Assembly (NCBI RefSeq): GCF_029633865.1
Contig: NC_079222.1
Coordinates: 31,058,936-31,122,935 of the forward strand
DNA: 64,000 bases
Reading direction: 5' to 3'
Source of the DNA: Lampris incognitus
Lineage: Eukaryota; Chordata; Actinopteri; Lampriformes; Lampridae
The translations under genes and the position numbers were made by a program. Of this stretch, positions 11,369 through 23,644 are shown piece by piece (positions within the stretch are counted from its first letter, which is position 1; the number at the start of each line of letters is the position of its first letter). The notes beneath the pieces are model-generated. The model ran no database searches and was not told where the DNA came from. It worked only from the letters and a program-made list of their open reading frames with translations.

Positions 11369-11705
11369 CATGGTGGCCCAGTGGTTAGCGCTGTCACCTC
11401 ACAGCTAGAAGGTCCTGGGTTCGAACCCCGGGGTTGTCCAACCGTGGGGGTCATCCCAGGTCCTTTCTGTGTGGAGTTAGCATGTTCTCCCCGTGTCTGC
11501 GGTGGGTTTCTCCGGTTTCCCCCACCATCAAAAAGACAAGCATATTAGGGTTAATACTCCTGTTGGTGCCCCTGACCGAGGCAATGAAAAGACGAACTGG
11601 AGTTGGTCCCCGGGTGCTGCATAGCGGCTGCCCACTGCTCCTAGCTACACAGCTAGCATGGGTTAAATGCAGAGCTGAATTTCCCCAAGAAGGATTAAAA
11701 AAATA
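11369..11705 (+). repeat. SINE-A' (variant tail)
   Basis: Head with A box TGGCCCAGTGGTTAG and B box GGGTTCGAACCCCGG. The variant 3' half has CCCCTGACCGAGG, GGTGCTGCATAG and AGCTGAATTTCCC, with an A-rich end. It lies in the rabgap1 intron. Confidence 0.8.
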
Positions 11706-12378
11706 AATCAACATTGATCGCAATTGCAATAACCTTAATTACCATTAAGGTTATTGCCACTGCAATAACCTTAATGGTAATATGTAATAAAGAATTGTAA
11801 TGATAGTAACAGATCATATAGTAATGTGAATATACAACTTAGAAACAAAAACCTAATACTAGTAATAAAGGATAATTATAGGTCTGCACTGCTCAAAAAT
11901 CTATTACTATACTCGTGATTGTGTCTTCGTGACAGAGAATATCATCAGAGGTGGACAACCCGGCTTCAGGAAGTAAAAGTCCGACCACGTATTTGTTCCA
12001 GCCGTTCACTAAACAAGGTGATTTCCCTCCACCTGGCTGAAGAGCTGCGCTAACTAAATTCAGCTGGTGTAGCGTATGGGTGGAACAAATACATGGCAGG
12101 ACTTCTACTTTCTAAAGCCACCTCTGAATATCATCCAGTGTTACTGTGCTTCAGTTTTTGCGATAAATAACTTTCTTCATACCAGGAAGAAAAAAACAAC
12201 GGAAAATTGATGTAAATCTTTGAATGTGAAACATGGGGTCCCTACTGAACCTGCTAGGTTGATTTGTTTCGGTTTAAGCGAAAAGAGCCTGCACTGGCGT
12301 GTCAGCGCTAAGATTGATTTTACCGTTTATCCTTCTCTACCCCTGTCTTTTCCTCTTATCGCTGACATCCTGCACCAG
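11706..12378 (+). other. rabgap1 intron remainder
   Basis: Contains an inverted repeat TTGCAATAACCTTAATTACC / ATTAAGGTTATTGCCACTGC at about 11,727-11,772 with a further TGCAATAACCTTAATGG copy, and otherwise AT-rich intronic sequence. It ends in a pyrimidine-rich tract (CCTTCTCTACCCCTGTC) leading to the acceptor at 12,376-12,378. Confidence 0.5.
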
Positions 12379-12579
12379 TCTAAGGTAGAGGACTGTGAAA
12401 AGTGCAGCAGCCTTTTCAACAAAGAGGGTCGTGTGCGGGCCGCAGTCAGCAGTGCACCTCCCGGTGGTCCCGAGGAGACAGATGAGGAAAAGGAGGGTCT
12501 AAAGAACCAGCTGAGAGAAATGGAGCTGGAGTTGGCACAGACCAAACTACAACTTGTGGAGGCGGAGTGTAAAATTCAG
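12379..12579 (+). CDS. rabgap1: rabgap1, penultimate coding exon
   Basis: The 201-nt exon (67 codons, phase 0 at both ends) encodes VEDCEKCSSLFNKEGRVRA, a variable acidic linker (PPGGPEETDEEKEG), then LKNQLREMELELAQTKLQL and VEAECKIQ. The last part is near-identical to the mammalian RABGAP1 C-terminal coiled coil. The acceptor is CACCAG and the donor is CAGGTACGG. The heptad pattern of L, E and K supports a continuous helix with the flanking exons. The coiled coil is thought to serve dimerisation and partner binding. The linker is where fish and mammalian proteins differ most. Open frame continues upstream of the acceptor to 12,220, but that part lacks homology. Confidence 0.95.
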
Positions 12580-12655
12580 GTACGGAGACGCTTACATACA
12601 AAACTTCAAACTGGCGCAGTGTAAGCTCTGCACATGCATATAAACCTACTGAGAT

Positions 12656-12658
<3 letters not shown>

Positions 12659-12725
<67 letters not shown>

Positions 12726-12737
12726 ACACACACACTT
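12659..12737. repeat. (CA)n microsatellite
   Basis: About 38 CA units with one interruption, directly abutting the truncated Tc1 element and 80 bp downstream of a rabgap1 exon. Confidence 0.95.
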
Positions 12738-13170
12738 GTCAAAGGACCTCAACCCAACTGAAAATCTGTGGCACAGACTGAAAATAGCAGTCCAGAGGCG
12801 CCATCCCATCAGCCTGCAAGACCTGTACAAATCCTGCCCAGAAGAATGGGCAAAAATTACTCCACAAGAGTGTGCAAAGCTTGTACATACTTACCCCAAG
12901 AGAATCATGGCTGTTATTGCAGCAAAAGGGTACTCTACAAAGTATTGGTATGTGGGGGTTGAATACTTTTGCAAGCATTATATTTTAGTTTTTCATTCAT
13001 TAATAAAAAAGTCAGTGAAACACAACTTATATTGGCTTTGGGGACGTGCTATTAGAGCTTCTATGTTCACAAAAATAATATTGTTCAGGAACAGGTGTGT
13101 GAGTATTTTTCATGATCCGGAAAGTAGTGATGACTGCCAAGGGGGTTGAATACTTTTGCAAGGCACTGTA
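12738..13170 (+). mobile_element. Tc1-like transposon, 3' end
   Basis: Translation from 12,740 gives KDLNPTENLWHRLK and later EEWAKITPQECAKLVHTY and KRIMAVIAAKG, the C-terminal part of Tc1-type transposases (the PNPxEN-W segment with the last catalytic acidic residue). It is followed by a terminal inverted repeat ending ACTTTTGCAAGGCACTGTA at about 13,170. The 5' two thirds and the left inverted repeat are absent, replaced by the CA repeat, so it cannot be autonomous. Confidence 0.85.
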
Positions 13171-13463
13171 GGTACTAATACTCACACTGGCAGATCCCTT
13201 CTCACAAACCCATACAAATCCATAGGGCACTGGAAGTAATGTGTTTTCTGGGCTGTTGTTATCTCTTGTGAAAGAGCAAAGCTCTATTCCAAAGTGAGGG
13301 TCCTCAGTTTTCGTGCACACCAATTATTAAATATCTAAATCACAAAATGTCTCTGAGTACAACTCAGCTTAGTGCCCCATTGTAAAACACCTATAACTGT
13401 GGGGTTTTGCTGGCTAAGATCAAACCATAACCACTACAATCTAGTACAAGATACAGGTCTTCT

Positions 13464-14205
<742 letters not shown>

Positions 14206-14841
14206 CCCGGCATCTGCAGCCCGGCTCCACCCAGACCACGACTGGTGTTCCATACAGCCTAACACCCTGAAAACTTTGGACCTCTAACCCCACCCTCCAG
14301 GCCAACACTTTAACTTGAACCTTGACCATTAAACCCCAGGATGACTGGGACTACAGACTATGTTACCCCCTTTTTCCTTGTCAAAACAAACGCCGCTCCT
14401 CCCTTCCTGCCCTCCCTTCTCCCTCCAGCCCCCCGACCTCCACAACCAGAGCTGCCCTCGCTGACGAGGAGAGGCTGAAAAAAACACAAAAAAACAAAAA
14501 CAAGACGGCCTGAAGTACAAAGGTACCAGAAACAATGTGCTTCCATTGATCAAAAGGGGGGGAAAAAGAAATACTTCATTGATGTTTGTCTTTGTACTAC
14601 TGATATTTAAGTGTTGTGGAAGGAAGGTAAGAAATCAGAACTCTGTCCTGGCGGGATGAACGACAGCATTTTTCGCCCTGCCTTTCTGCTCTTCCTCCTC
14701 CCTTCTAAACTACTGGCACAAATAAAGTAAGTCCCTGTAAAACATCGTTTAGGTACGAGAACTAATAGAAACCTTTTCAGAACTGAGCTTTTTCTAATTT
14801 ACGTTAAAAACAATACCTTTCTTTTCTATATACATACATAC

Positions 14842-14894
<53 letters not shown>

Positions 14895-15060
14895 TGTGCT
14901 AATGTAAAAAGACTATCTGTGAGTGGGTGTGTTTGTTTTGTTCTGATTATATGTATGTGCGTTTGTATGTGTGTGTGTGTGTGTGAGTGAGTGGGTCGGT
15001 GGTGTGAAATGGATAAAAAGAAGAGCTTTGAATGGCTGAGTGTAATGAAATAAAGCTGTT
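14206..15060 (+). promoter_or_regulatory. rabgap1: rabgap1 3' UTR and poly(A) signals
   Basis: Non-repetitive pyrimidine-rich sequence follows the stop. AATAAA occurs at 14,721-14,726 (about 515 nt after the stop) and again at 15,049-15,054 downstream of TA/GT simple repeats (14,830-14,893). The first is the likelier main cleavage signal; the second could give a longer form. Inferred from sequence only. Confidence 0.6.
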
Positions 15061-15805
15061 ACATCCGTGTGTGTATGTGCGTGTGTGTAATATATAGATG
15101 GAAGGGAGTGAGTTTGATTATCCAAATGAAAGAAAGAGCACTAAACTAGGCCGCGAGTGTGTGCATGCTTGCAAGAGTCCTCAGCTTTTCCAAGTCATAT
15201 ATTTTCCTTTGGTGTTGAATTGTGTAATAAGAGCGATGCTGAAGAAGAGGAGTTTGCTGACAAAGCCTTGATATGAAAGTTGATGAAGATGTCTGACTAA
15301 TGAAGTAGGAGTCGTGTACAGTACGATAGATGCGTTAGAGCTGCGGGGTTCCCCCACCGTTGTAAAATGTGCTTCAAATCAAACGTCCCACCAAGTGCAT
15401 GCGGCTTGTTTGTTTGGTTGGTTTGGATTGCCCCAATAAATAGAGCGGCTCCAGACACGCGGACCTCTGTGTGCAAGGCGTGGCAAACCGTGTGCACCCC
15501 ACACATCTTGTGTAAAGGTCATGTTGGACTGCGGCCTTGGTTGGTTGCCCGGCCCCCCCCCCCTCCCCAGTAGTGCACTACAGTGCATGTTCAACAGGAC
15601 ATGCTCAACATCTAACATCATAAAGACGAACGAGTGTCAAACACACAGAAACATGTGCACACACTCTGATTCTGACATAAACGCGCAAACACACTTAACC
15701 CTTTCAGCGCTTGAACGCACGTCTAAAGCTTCTCCGCTATCCTTAAGCCCTGCCTTCCCTTACCTGACATCAGCCGCTCAGCGACCCATGACATTTAGCC
15801 CTGAC
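15061..15805. other. intergenic stretch downstream of rabgap1
   Basis: Mostly single-copy in appearance, with another AATAAA near 15,435 and a C-run near 15,552. No gene was recognised. Confidence 0.4.
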
Positions 15806-15818
15806 TGTGTGTTGTCTT

Positions 15819-16044
15819 GGGCGGCAGGGTGGCGCAGTGGTTAGCGCCGTCGCCTCACAGCAAGAAGGTCCTGGGTTCGAACCCCGGGGTTGTCCAACCG
15901 TGGGGTCGTCCCGGGTCGTCCTCTGTGTGGAGTTTGCATGTTCTCCCCGTGTCTGCGTGGGTTTCCTCCGGGGGCTCCGGTTTCCTCCCACAGTCCAAAG
16001 ACCTGTAGGTCAGTTCGGCCACACTAAATTGTCCCTAGGTGTGA

Positions 16045-16117
<73 letters not shown>

Positions 16118-16241
16118 CCCTGTGATGGCCTGGCGGCTTGGCCAGGGTGTCTCCCCGCCTGCCGCCCATTGCCTGCTGGGATAGACTCCACCATCCCGCG
16201 ACCTTAATTACAATAAGCGGCTTGGGGAATGGCTGGATGGA
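15819..16241 (+). repeat. SINE-A with expanded GT tract
   Basis: Full-length element flanked by an exact 13-bp duplication TGTGTGTTGTCTT (15,806-15,818 and 16,242-16,254). The internal GT position has expanded to about 36 units (16,044-16,115). It forms an inverted pair with the next SINE-A. Confidence 0.93.
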
Positions 16242-16299
16242 TGTGTGTTGTCTTTTATACTTTGTTATGCAAGTTGACAAGCCATGTTGCCCTATATAT

Positions 16300-16607
16300 G
16301 GAGCCTATCCCAGCAGTCACTGGGCGGAAGGCGGGAAGGCACCCTGGACAGGTCGCCAGTCCATCACAGGGCCGACACACACACACACACACACATTCAC
16401 ACCTAGGGACAATTTTATTAAGTCTGATTCACCTGACCTACATGTCTTTTTGATGGTGGGAGGAAACTGGAGCACCCGGAGGAAACCCACACAGACACGG
16501 GAGAACATGCAAACTCCACATGGAGGACAACCCGGGACAACCCCTAATACTGGACTACCCGGGGCTCGAACCCAGGACCTTCTTGCTGTGAGGCAATTGC
16601 CACTGTG

Positions 16608-16612
<5 letters not shown>
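16300..16612 (-). repeat. SINE-A, inverted partner
   Basis: Minus-strand SINE-A running from a head near 16,612 to a slightly truncated tail at 16,300. It contains a short CA tract at the same internal position as the GT tract of its partner. It sits 58 bp from the plus-strand copy ending at 16,241. Confidence 0.88.

Positions 16613-16682
<70 letters not shown>
16612..16682. repeat. (AT)n microsatellite
   Basis: About 35 uninterrupted AT units abutting the head of the inverted SINE-A. Confidence 0.95.
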
Positions 16683-16687
<5 letters not shown>

Positions 16688-17009
16688 AACGGCAGTTACG
16701 GCAAACACACAGAAGTATGAGAAATATTTGTACATTGCATCAATAGCATGCTTAGCTGCTTTATGCAGGTTTTCTTTCCAACCCAACATTACGCCAGCCG
16801 ATTTCACCGATTCCTCCTGGTGCCGTGTCAGGTTGGAAAGGAAAGCTGCAGACACACAGCCCTCTACGGCAGGTGGTTCGACCTCACGGCGGTAGACACT
16901 ACACACAAGTAGTCCCAACAATAAGCACAGTAACACCACCCCGACATGCAATCATAGAGGCAGACTCATGAAACACATTTATTAAGCAGTAACTCGTGAG
17001 ACTATCAAA

Positions 17010-17145
17010 GACGGCTGAATCAGTTCATCTGGATACAATAGAAACATTGTATCCAGATACAATGTTTCTATTGGATACAATGTTTCTATTGGATACAATG
17101 TTTCTATTGTCTCCAGATGAACTGATTCAGCTGTCTTTGATCTTA
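17010..17145. mobile_element. Penelope-like terminal foldback
   Basis: GAATCAGTTCATCTGGATAC is followed by repeats of GGATACAATGTTTCTATT (four tandem or inverted units) and then the reverse complement CCAGATGAACTGATTC. It matches the inverted termini of the Penelope remnants at 2,830 and 38,463 but has no internal coding sequence. Confidence 0.7.
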
Positions 17146-18245
17146 CCTAGATTACTGAGCGTGCAGCAAGACACTCATGAAACTATGCTCACAGAGTCAG
17201 GGTGTATATATATATATATATATATAATATCTCGGCCGCTATGCTATCCATCACTAGCTCACAGGGCAATGTCAGCCACCAGAGGTCAAAGCAGGGGTCA
17301 ACGTTACAGAAACTAAACCATCCGGGGTTCAGATAAGGGTGAACCCATGTGAACTGTACGTGTGTCTGCAGGCGTTCACCTAGGTTCAGTAAATGTGTCA
17401 GACAGTCAAAATATGGTTTGACAGTAATACAGCATTATTAATAATCATTGTTTTCCAGCTGTTTTGTTCATGTCAGGCAAAAAAAAGAAATAAAGAAAAT
17501 CGCTTTTATCTGACAACTTAATATGGGCAGTTTTAGTGAGGTACATCTAACTTGACTTGGCATCTGATTGGCTGAAATCTAGTTGTCATATTATAGGAAA
17601 GGCTAAATGAGGTTGGATGGAACAAAGGGCCACTCCCCCTAAAGGCACTGGTTTGTACATATCATGAAATGAATATTGAGGTTTTTTTTTGTTGTTTTGT
17701 TTATGATTTTCTACTCTGTAACTATAACTAATGTTTGCCTACTCGTACCAACCTACCTGCTGCCGAGCTACAGTCTAATCTACAACAATGTTATATGTTT
17801 TTGTTTTCGCGCCAAGCTTCTCAGTCAAACTGCTGTTTGGTTTGATACTTACAGGCCAAAATGAAGCTTTACCATCCAACGACAAAAACGACATTATCAA
17901 AGTGTGGACATTGTAATAGTGTAGATTGCATTGTGTATACTTCATGAATTTCAAAATAAAGATATGAACATAGATATTTGTCATCTGATTCCTTCTCATC
18001 TCTCATCACATCTTCCAGTGGGTGAAGGGCAAATGAAAACCCAAATTCAACACTTGCTTTTTGCTGTGCAAGTTAACAAGTTGTGATGCATCAGTGTTGT
18101 GTTATTGTAAATTCCACTGGACAGGCTGGGCGTTGGAAATAAAAAAAAGTCATTTTTATTATCAAGATAACCCCAAAACTAAGATTTAACCCCCTCTGGT
18201 TTCCAAAGGGGAAGGAGCAGAATGAATTATCATTTGAAGCTCTTA
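17146..18245. other. intergenic stretch, nothing recognised
   Basis: Includes a short TA run at 17,203-17,226 and AT-rich sequence with scattered AATAAA motifs. No exon, RNA gene or classified repeat was recognised. Confidence 0.4.
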
Positions 18246-18249
18246 ATGG

Positions 18250-19035
18250 CACACTGTCGCCTCCCAGCGAGAAGGTCCTGGGTTCGAACCTTAGGCCGTC
18301 CCAGGTCCTTTCTGTGTGGAGTTTGCATGTTCTCCTCGTGTCTGTGTGGGTTTCTGCCGGGTGCTCCGGTTTCCTCCCACCATCAAAACCACATGCATAG
18401 GGTGTCCTGGTAGCATAGCGGTCTATTCTGTTGCCTACCAACACAGGGATCGCTGGTTCAAATCCCCATGTTACCTCCGACTTAGTCGGGCGTCCCTACA
18501 GACACAACTGGCCGTGTCTGCGGGTGGGAAGCCGGATGTGGATATGTGTCCTGGTCGCTGCACTAGCGCCTCCTCGGGTCAGCCGGGGCGTCTGTTCAGG
18601 GGAGAGGGGGAACTGGGGGGAATAGCGTGATCCTCCCACGCGTTACGTCCCCCTGGCGAAACCCCTCACTGTCAAGTGAAAAGAAGTGGCTGGTCACTCC
18701 ACATGTATGGGAGGAGGCATGTGGTAGTCTGCAGCCCTCCCCGGATCGGCAGAGGGGGTGGAGCAGCGACCGGGACGGCTCGGAAGAGTGGGGGAATTGG
18801 CCGGGTACAATTGGGGAGAAAAAGAGGGAACCCCCCTCGCGAACCCCCCCCCCAAAAAAAAGACTTGCCCGTTAGAGTTAATAGTCCTGCCTGTGCCCCT
18901 GAGCAAGGCAAGGAAAGAAGAACTGGAGTTGGTCCCCGGGCGCTGCAGCTGCCCACTGCTCCTGTACAATAGGATGGGTTACACGCAGAGAACACATTTC
19001 GTCGTAACCATACAACTGTATAATGACAAAAATAA
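18250..19035 (+). repeat. SINE-A' split by a SINE-B
   Basis: The head (B box GGGTTCGAACC near 18,280) and the CATGTTCTCC body end near 18,395 at CCCACCATCAAAA. The variant tail resumes at about 18,863 with GTTAGAGTTAATAGTCCTG, GTGCCCCTGAGCAAGG and GTCCCCGGGCGCTGCA, and ends near an AATAAA. The comparison copy at 11,369 is continuous across this junction, so the SINE-B between is a later insertion. Confidence 0.8.
18399..18862 (+). repeat. SINE-B nested in SINE-A'
   Basis: Head TAGCATAGCGGTCTATTC, B box GGTTCAAATCCCC, full body and A/C-rich tail. It interrupts the SINE-A' copy. No clean duplication could be defined at the junctions. Confidence 0.85.
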
Positions 19036-19599
19036 AGTGGCTTTCTCTTGATTGACAAGTTTACTTGAAGTAAAATGTTAAGATGCTGCAGGGAAATGAG
19101 TTCAAAACCAGGCCTGGGGTTTTATAAGCAATCCTTTATTCATTACATAGCATGTCATTTTCAAGAAATCGCAGCACCCTCGGTGTTAAAACACTTTCTC
19201 AAGCAAGTTTACAAATACCTGGGAAAATCATTAGCATTTAGGTAAAGTGGAGAGGCAACTGTCCAGTACATTATACTACACAAGACCACATGTTCCGACT
19301 AGTGGTGCATGCTCTATGCTGCAACCTTTTACATTGCATCTCCACCTGTGAGGAACCAGAATGAGGGCAGCACATGCCTTGCTAGCTCAGGAAGGAAATG
19401 CACCCTAACTGAAACCAGGTCCCAAATGACAAGCATCCTTCAATAAGAGCTGATTTCTGGGCAACGTTGAACTGACTGATTTCACATTCTGGACATTGAA
19501 GTTGTAATTCTGGTGCCATTTAAGCCACCGGAATTACAAGCGGCCATTAATAACGAGTCTGATTTCGGGAAAATGGGGCCTCGGTGGTACATGTGGCCC

Positions 19600-19705
19600 T
19601 CCCCAGATAGTATCCGGATGTGGGCCACTTCAGGCAATGATGCGGCACTGATGGCCTTCTTCTGGCCCTGACGAAATGGATGTGAGCCTGAAGTGGCCCA
19701 CATGT
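19600..19705. repeat. inverted-repeat element
   Basis: GTGGGCCACTTCAGGC (19,619-19,634) and its reverse complement GCCTGAAGTGGCCCAC (19,687-19,702) flank a short GATGGCCTTCTTCTGGCCC core. I recall the same arrangement as a common fish repeat; the class is unknown. Confidence 0.5.
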
Positions 19706-19884
19706 ATAATAGCAAATATGGCCCAAATACATTGACGCTTGAAAGTTGGTGAACCCGTTTAGAATTCTCTATATTTCTGCATAAATATGACCTAAAACAC
19801 CATCACAGTTTCACACAAGTCCTAAAAGTAGACAAAGAGAACCCAATTAAACAAATGAGACAAAAATATACTTGGTCATTTATT

Positions 19885-20130
19885 TATTGAGGAAAGTGGT
19901 CCAGTATTACATATCTGTCAGTGGCAAAAGTATGTGAACCTCCAGGACTAGCGGTTAATCTGAAAGTGAAATTAAGAGTCAGGTGTTTTCAATCAGTGGG
20001 CTGACAATCAGGGGTGAGTGGGCGCTCTCACCCCTGATTGTCGGGCGTGACCAAGCCGGAGGTAGCACGGTAACACAGATCCCCGTCTTGGTAGACTACG
20101 GAACAGACCGCTACGCTACCCGGACGCCCG
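19885..20130. repeat. Tc1-like 5' fragment plus SINE-B head fragment
   Basis: 19,885-20,003 (CAAAAGTATGTGAACCTCCA and AGTCAGGTGTTTTCAATCA) resembles the non-coding left end of a Tc1-type transposon. A hairpin GACAATCAGGGGTGAG / CTCACCCCTGATTGTC follows (20,004-20,041). The reversed head of a SINE-B (GGACGCCC at about 20,130) then abuts it. All pieces are truncated. Confidence 0.5.
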
Positions 20131-20250
20131 ATTGTTTCCAAGAAAATTAAGTCTCATGATTGATTAATATTATTGATTAGGTGGCTGGGCAAGTGGTGAC
20201 TGGCGAGCGAGCGGCAATCCACTGTATAGACTGGCTAATGGTCAAGGTAG

Positions 20251-20870
20251 GTGGGCACAGAGAGCAGGCGGCTTACATTTCCGATTCAAGATCAGTTTTT
20301 CTTAAGACAAGGCGAGGTTAAAAACAGTGGAATTAGTAATTACCTGACCCACTGTCAGCTAGGTTGTATCGGCGAGAAGTGTGCAGGGGAAACTTGCCAA
20401 GCAGCAAAAATGGCCGGCGTTAACCAGAAGCCCGGCGGGGCTGCCAAAAGAAAGAAAGGAAGTGAAAGAAGCGGCCACAATAAATAAAAAAATGTCTCGC
20501 TTATAAGTAGATTTTTCCAGAAAAGTGAAGAAGAGGGCATTCCGATGAAGGATGTCGAGCTAGCAAGTAGTAACGATAGCCTGGAGGCGTCTACCACCAG
20601 GCGCAGCAATGCACCGCCTCGGCTAGCTAGCAACGGAAACGTTAGCCCGGAAGTCTTTAGCTCCAGCAGTGACGCGCTGCCTCCGCTAGGGGGCACAAAC
20701 AAGACAGGGAACACGACGGAAAAACGGACGAAGAAACGGAAGGAGACGGGATGACCAAACAGGGGACCGTAACGTTACTTCAAGCTCGTTTGCAGCGGCA
20801 GGATTTTGAGGACTTGATCACAGAGTTTGCAAAGAAAAAGTCAAGACAGAAGAACTTCTAAAGGTAAGAA
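20251..20870 (+). other. unassigned coding-like remnant
   Basis: An open stretch at 20,410-20,485 (MAGVNQKPGGAAKRKKGSER) is followed after a stop by another (20,545-20,754; from MKDVELASSNDS to KRTKKRKETG) in a frame that also reads SRFFQKSEEEG upstream. A lysine-rich segment ends at AAAGGTAAGAACC (about 20,860-20,872), which could be a splice donor. Lys/Ser-rich N-termini with an FF motif occur in hAT/ZMYM-like transposases, but I cannot assign this one. The in-frame stops argue for decay. Confidence 0.35.
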
Positions 20871-21344
20871 CCTTTTGATTGTGTCGTCTGTGCATTGAGC
20901 AGCATTACGTTGTGATTGTGTTGTTTAATATTTTGTGGATGGGTTTACTCGATGTGCTGTTTGCATAACATGTTTATTGCATCGCTGTGGTGTGATGCTG
21001 CTATATTGTGCTGGAGTCAGTTTGTCAGGTTCATTATATGTTGGTTTTTGCAGTTCTGTGTGAAGTTGCCTAACTCACTTAATGAGCCTTATTGTGAGAC
21101 CCGCATTCAGCTGTGCTGTGTGATTACCTCAGCATGGCATTGTTGTAAGCCTGTTCCTAGTCGGTCACATTATTATGTATATCAGTAATAACTGGTGTGC
21201 TGCCTGCTCGGGTGGTTTTCCATGAACACACATACTGCCACAATCTAGAGTCCTGCACTGCCTCGGGGTGATTTAATCCATTCTTTCCTTGTCTTGTGAT
21301 TTGTGAGGGAAATGGCAGTACTTGGTCTGTTGAACTGTGTACGC

Positions 21345-21549
21345 CAGGGGTGGGCAGCCTAATCCAGAAAGGGCCAGTGTGGGTGAAGGTTTTTGTTCCA
21401 ACCAAGCAGTTACACACCTCATCCCACTAATCAGCCAGTAAGAGTCTTTGCTGAAGAACTTGATTAGCAGACACAGGTGTGTAATTGCTTGGCTGGAACA
21501 AAAACCTGCACCCACACCGGCCCTTTCTGGATACGATTGCCCACCCCTG
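21345..21549. mobile_element. foldback MITE
   Basis: About 75-bp inverted arms start and end CAGGGGTGGGCA. Internal TTTTTGTTCCAACCAAGCA is matched by TGCTTGGCTGGAACAAAAA in inverse. It is 205 bp with no coding capacity. The flanking 8 bp do not match, so a target duplication is not supported. The terminal CAGGGG suggests hAT, tentatively. Confidence 0.7.
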
Positions 21550-21977
21550 CCTTAAATTGTTCTCTGCTTCGGTTTCGAGATATATAGATGATCTTCCCAT
21601 CGACTAGGCCAGCGATTTCAAACAACATCATTAAGAGCCGTTATAACTTGGTGCAGGCCAGTGAAATAGCCACCTCAGGTCCGACTTCTCTCGGAAACGT
21701 TGCTTTGCCTCTGCCACCAGGTTGCGTGGCAGGAGACATAAAAAAAAATTAGAGGCATGGTACCGACAATAATTGGAGTAACACGCGTCAGCTTGACTCG
21801 TCTCCCTCCCCCCTCATCTTCCCTCCCCCCTCATCTTCCCATCCTATCTAATGACGCTATTAATACTACGAGCAGGCAGCAACAGAGTGCAGAGCACAAG
21901 AGGAATGCTGATGAGATGCACATCTTGTGTTGCTGCATGGATCAGTGACTTGTAAGTCAGGGATATATGTATCCTTC

Positions 21978-21986
21978 GGTGTGTGT

Positions 21987-22062
<76 letters not shown>
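21978..22062. repeat. (GT)n microsatellite
   Basis: About 42 GT units with one early interruption. Confidence 0.95.
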
Positions 22063-22063
<1 letters not shown>

Positions 22064-22662
22064 AGCGCATTAGTTGCTGCTGGATCTTGATAGTCTCATG
22101 CGGTATCCCCTTCTCCTCACCTCTCGCATCTAATTTGTTTGGATTAAGAAGTGATAATAGTTTGCCTCCACCTGTCCTAAATGACAACCATGTAAATTAA
22201 GATGAAACTTTAGACGGCCTCTTATACATTTTCGGCTGCAGGGCAGCAGAGTAGAGAATATCATCAGGCCCCGACAGGGGGCCCTGGGCTAGATCCTCGG
22301 CGTAACCACACCTCTCTCATTATTGTTTAGTATTCAGCCTATTGATGAACTTGCTGCCCAAACCTACATCCCACCTAAAGGATGAACATATTATTTCCTC
22401 CATGCCAGGTTAAGATTTGTAATATTTCACACAGGACTGGTTTGAGTTGTCTGTGTTGACGTTTGGAGGTGATCTGCGTCTGCAATATTTGGCTTGCACT
22501 CATATTACTAAGCAAACTGTGCAATGATCGCAGCAAACTGATACGTAGTGAGAAAGTAAAAAAATGGCAGATGGCTAACGTGTTGGGAATCCTCCACCTT
22601 TCTGTTTGATCCCCCCCCCCCCCCATGATTTGCTTGTATTCACATTGACGAACAGTAGAGGA

Positions 22663-23025
22663 AACTAGTAGAGTGTGGTTTTCCCACAGCAAGAAGGTCC
22701 TGGGTTCGAGCCCCGGGGTAGTCCAACCTTGGGGGTCGTCCCGGGTCGTCCTCTGTGTGGAGTCTGCATGTCCTCCCCGTGTCTGTGTGGGTTTCCTCCG
22801 GGTGCTCCGGTTTCCTCTCACAGTCCAAAGACATGTAGGTCAGATGAATCGACAGGTACTAAATTGTCCCTAGGTGTGAATTTGTGTGTGGCTGTGTGTC
22901 AGCCCTGTGATGGCCTTGCAGACTTTCTAGGGTGTCTCCCCGCCTGCCGCCCAGTGACTGCTGGGATAGGCTCCAGCATCCCTGCAACCCTGAGAGCAGG
23001 ATAGGCGGTTTGGATAATGGATGGA
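22663..23025 (+). repeat. SINE-A, A box lost
   Basis: The B box GGGTTCGAGCCCCGG and the full body and tail are present, but the head begins at CACAGCAAGAAGG, lacking the A box. It is flanked by an exact AACAGTAGAGGA duplication (22,651-22,662 and 23,026-23,037), so it arrived already 5'-truncated. Confidence 0.88.
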
Positions 23026-23644
23026 AACAGTAGAGGAGAATTACACGATGCCCCTTCGAGAGATGTGGCCATGCATTTGAATGGCTGTGCATGGTGTACG
23101 GTTAGTTTAGTGGGGCAGCCTGAGGCCCGCTCTCCATCTGAGTGGTCTCTAGTGTCTATGCTAACGAGATGAAACATACGACCTCATTTTAGACACTAAG
23201 GGAGTTGGTATCCCCTCTCACATCACACCCAAGGACATGGTGATCAGTGCATCCTGTAAAAATCCTGCAACAGTGTGCACATTTACAAGAAGTGATATTT
23301 GGTGTCAAATAGCCTACATGAGAGTAAGAGAAGGAAACATAATATGATATTGCTGTGAGAATGGCAAAGTCATTAGTGCGGGAAGGGGGGGGGCTGGGGG
23401 CTACAGCTCCCTCTAGTGGTGGGTGCCCCACCCCCAGTAGTGGCAGGTGGTTGTGTAACACCTTGGACCCAACGCTTTCCTGACGTACAAATGCAAAAAA
23501 ACCCCCCCAAAACAACCCCATACCATTGTTTTAAACGGTGGGCGGGGTTGCGTGGAATACACATTTTTAATAATAAAGTGAGTGAACACTCCATTCCAAA
23601 TCTGCTACACACGCACATTATAGACAATAACAATGACGTCATAC

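Noticed and set aside
12220..12624. Independent 134-codon gene beginning at 12,220
   Set aside because: The part before 12,379 is intron read-through and the part after 12,579 is beyond the splice donor; only the rabgap1 exon is conserved.
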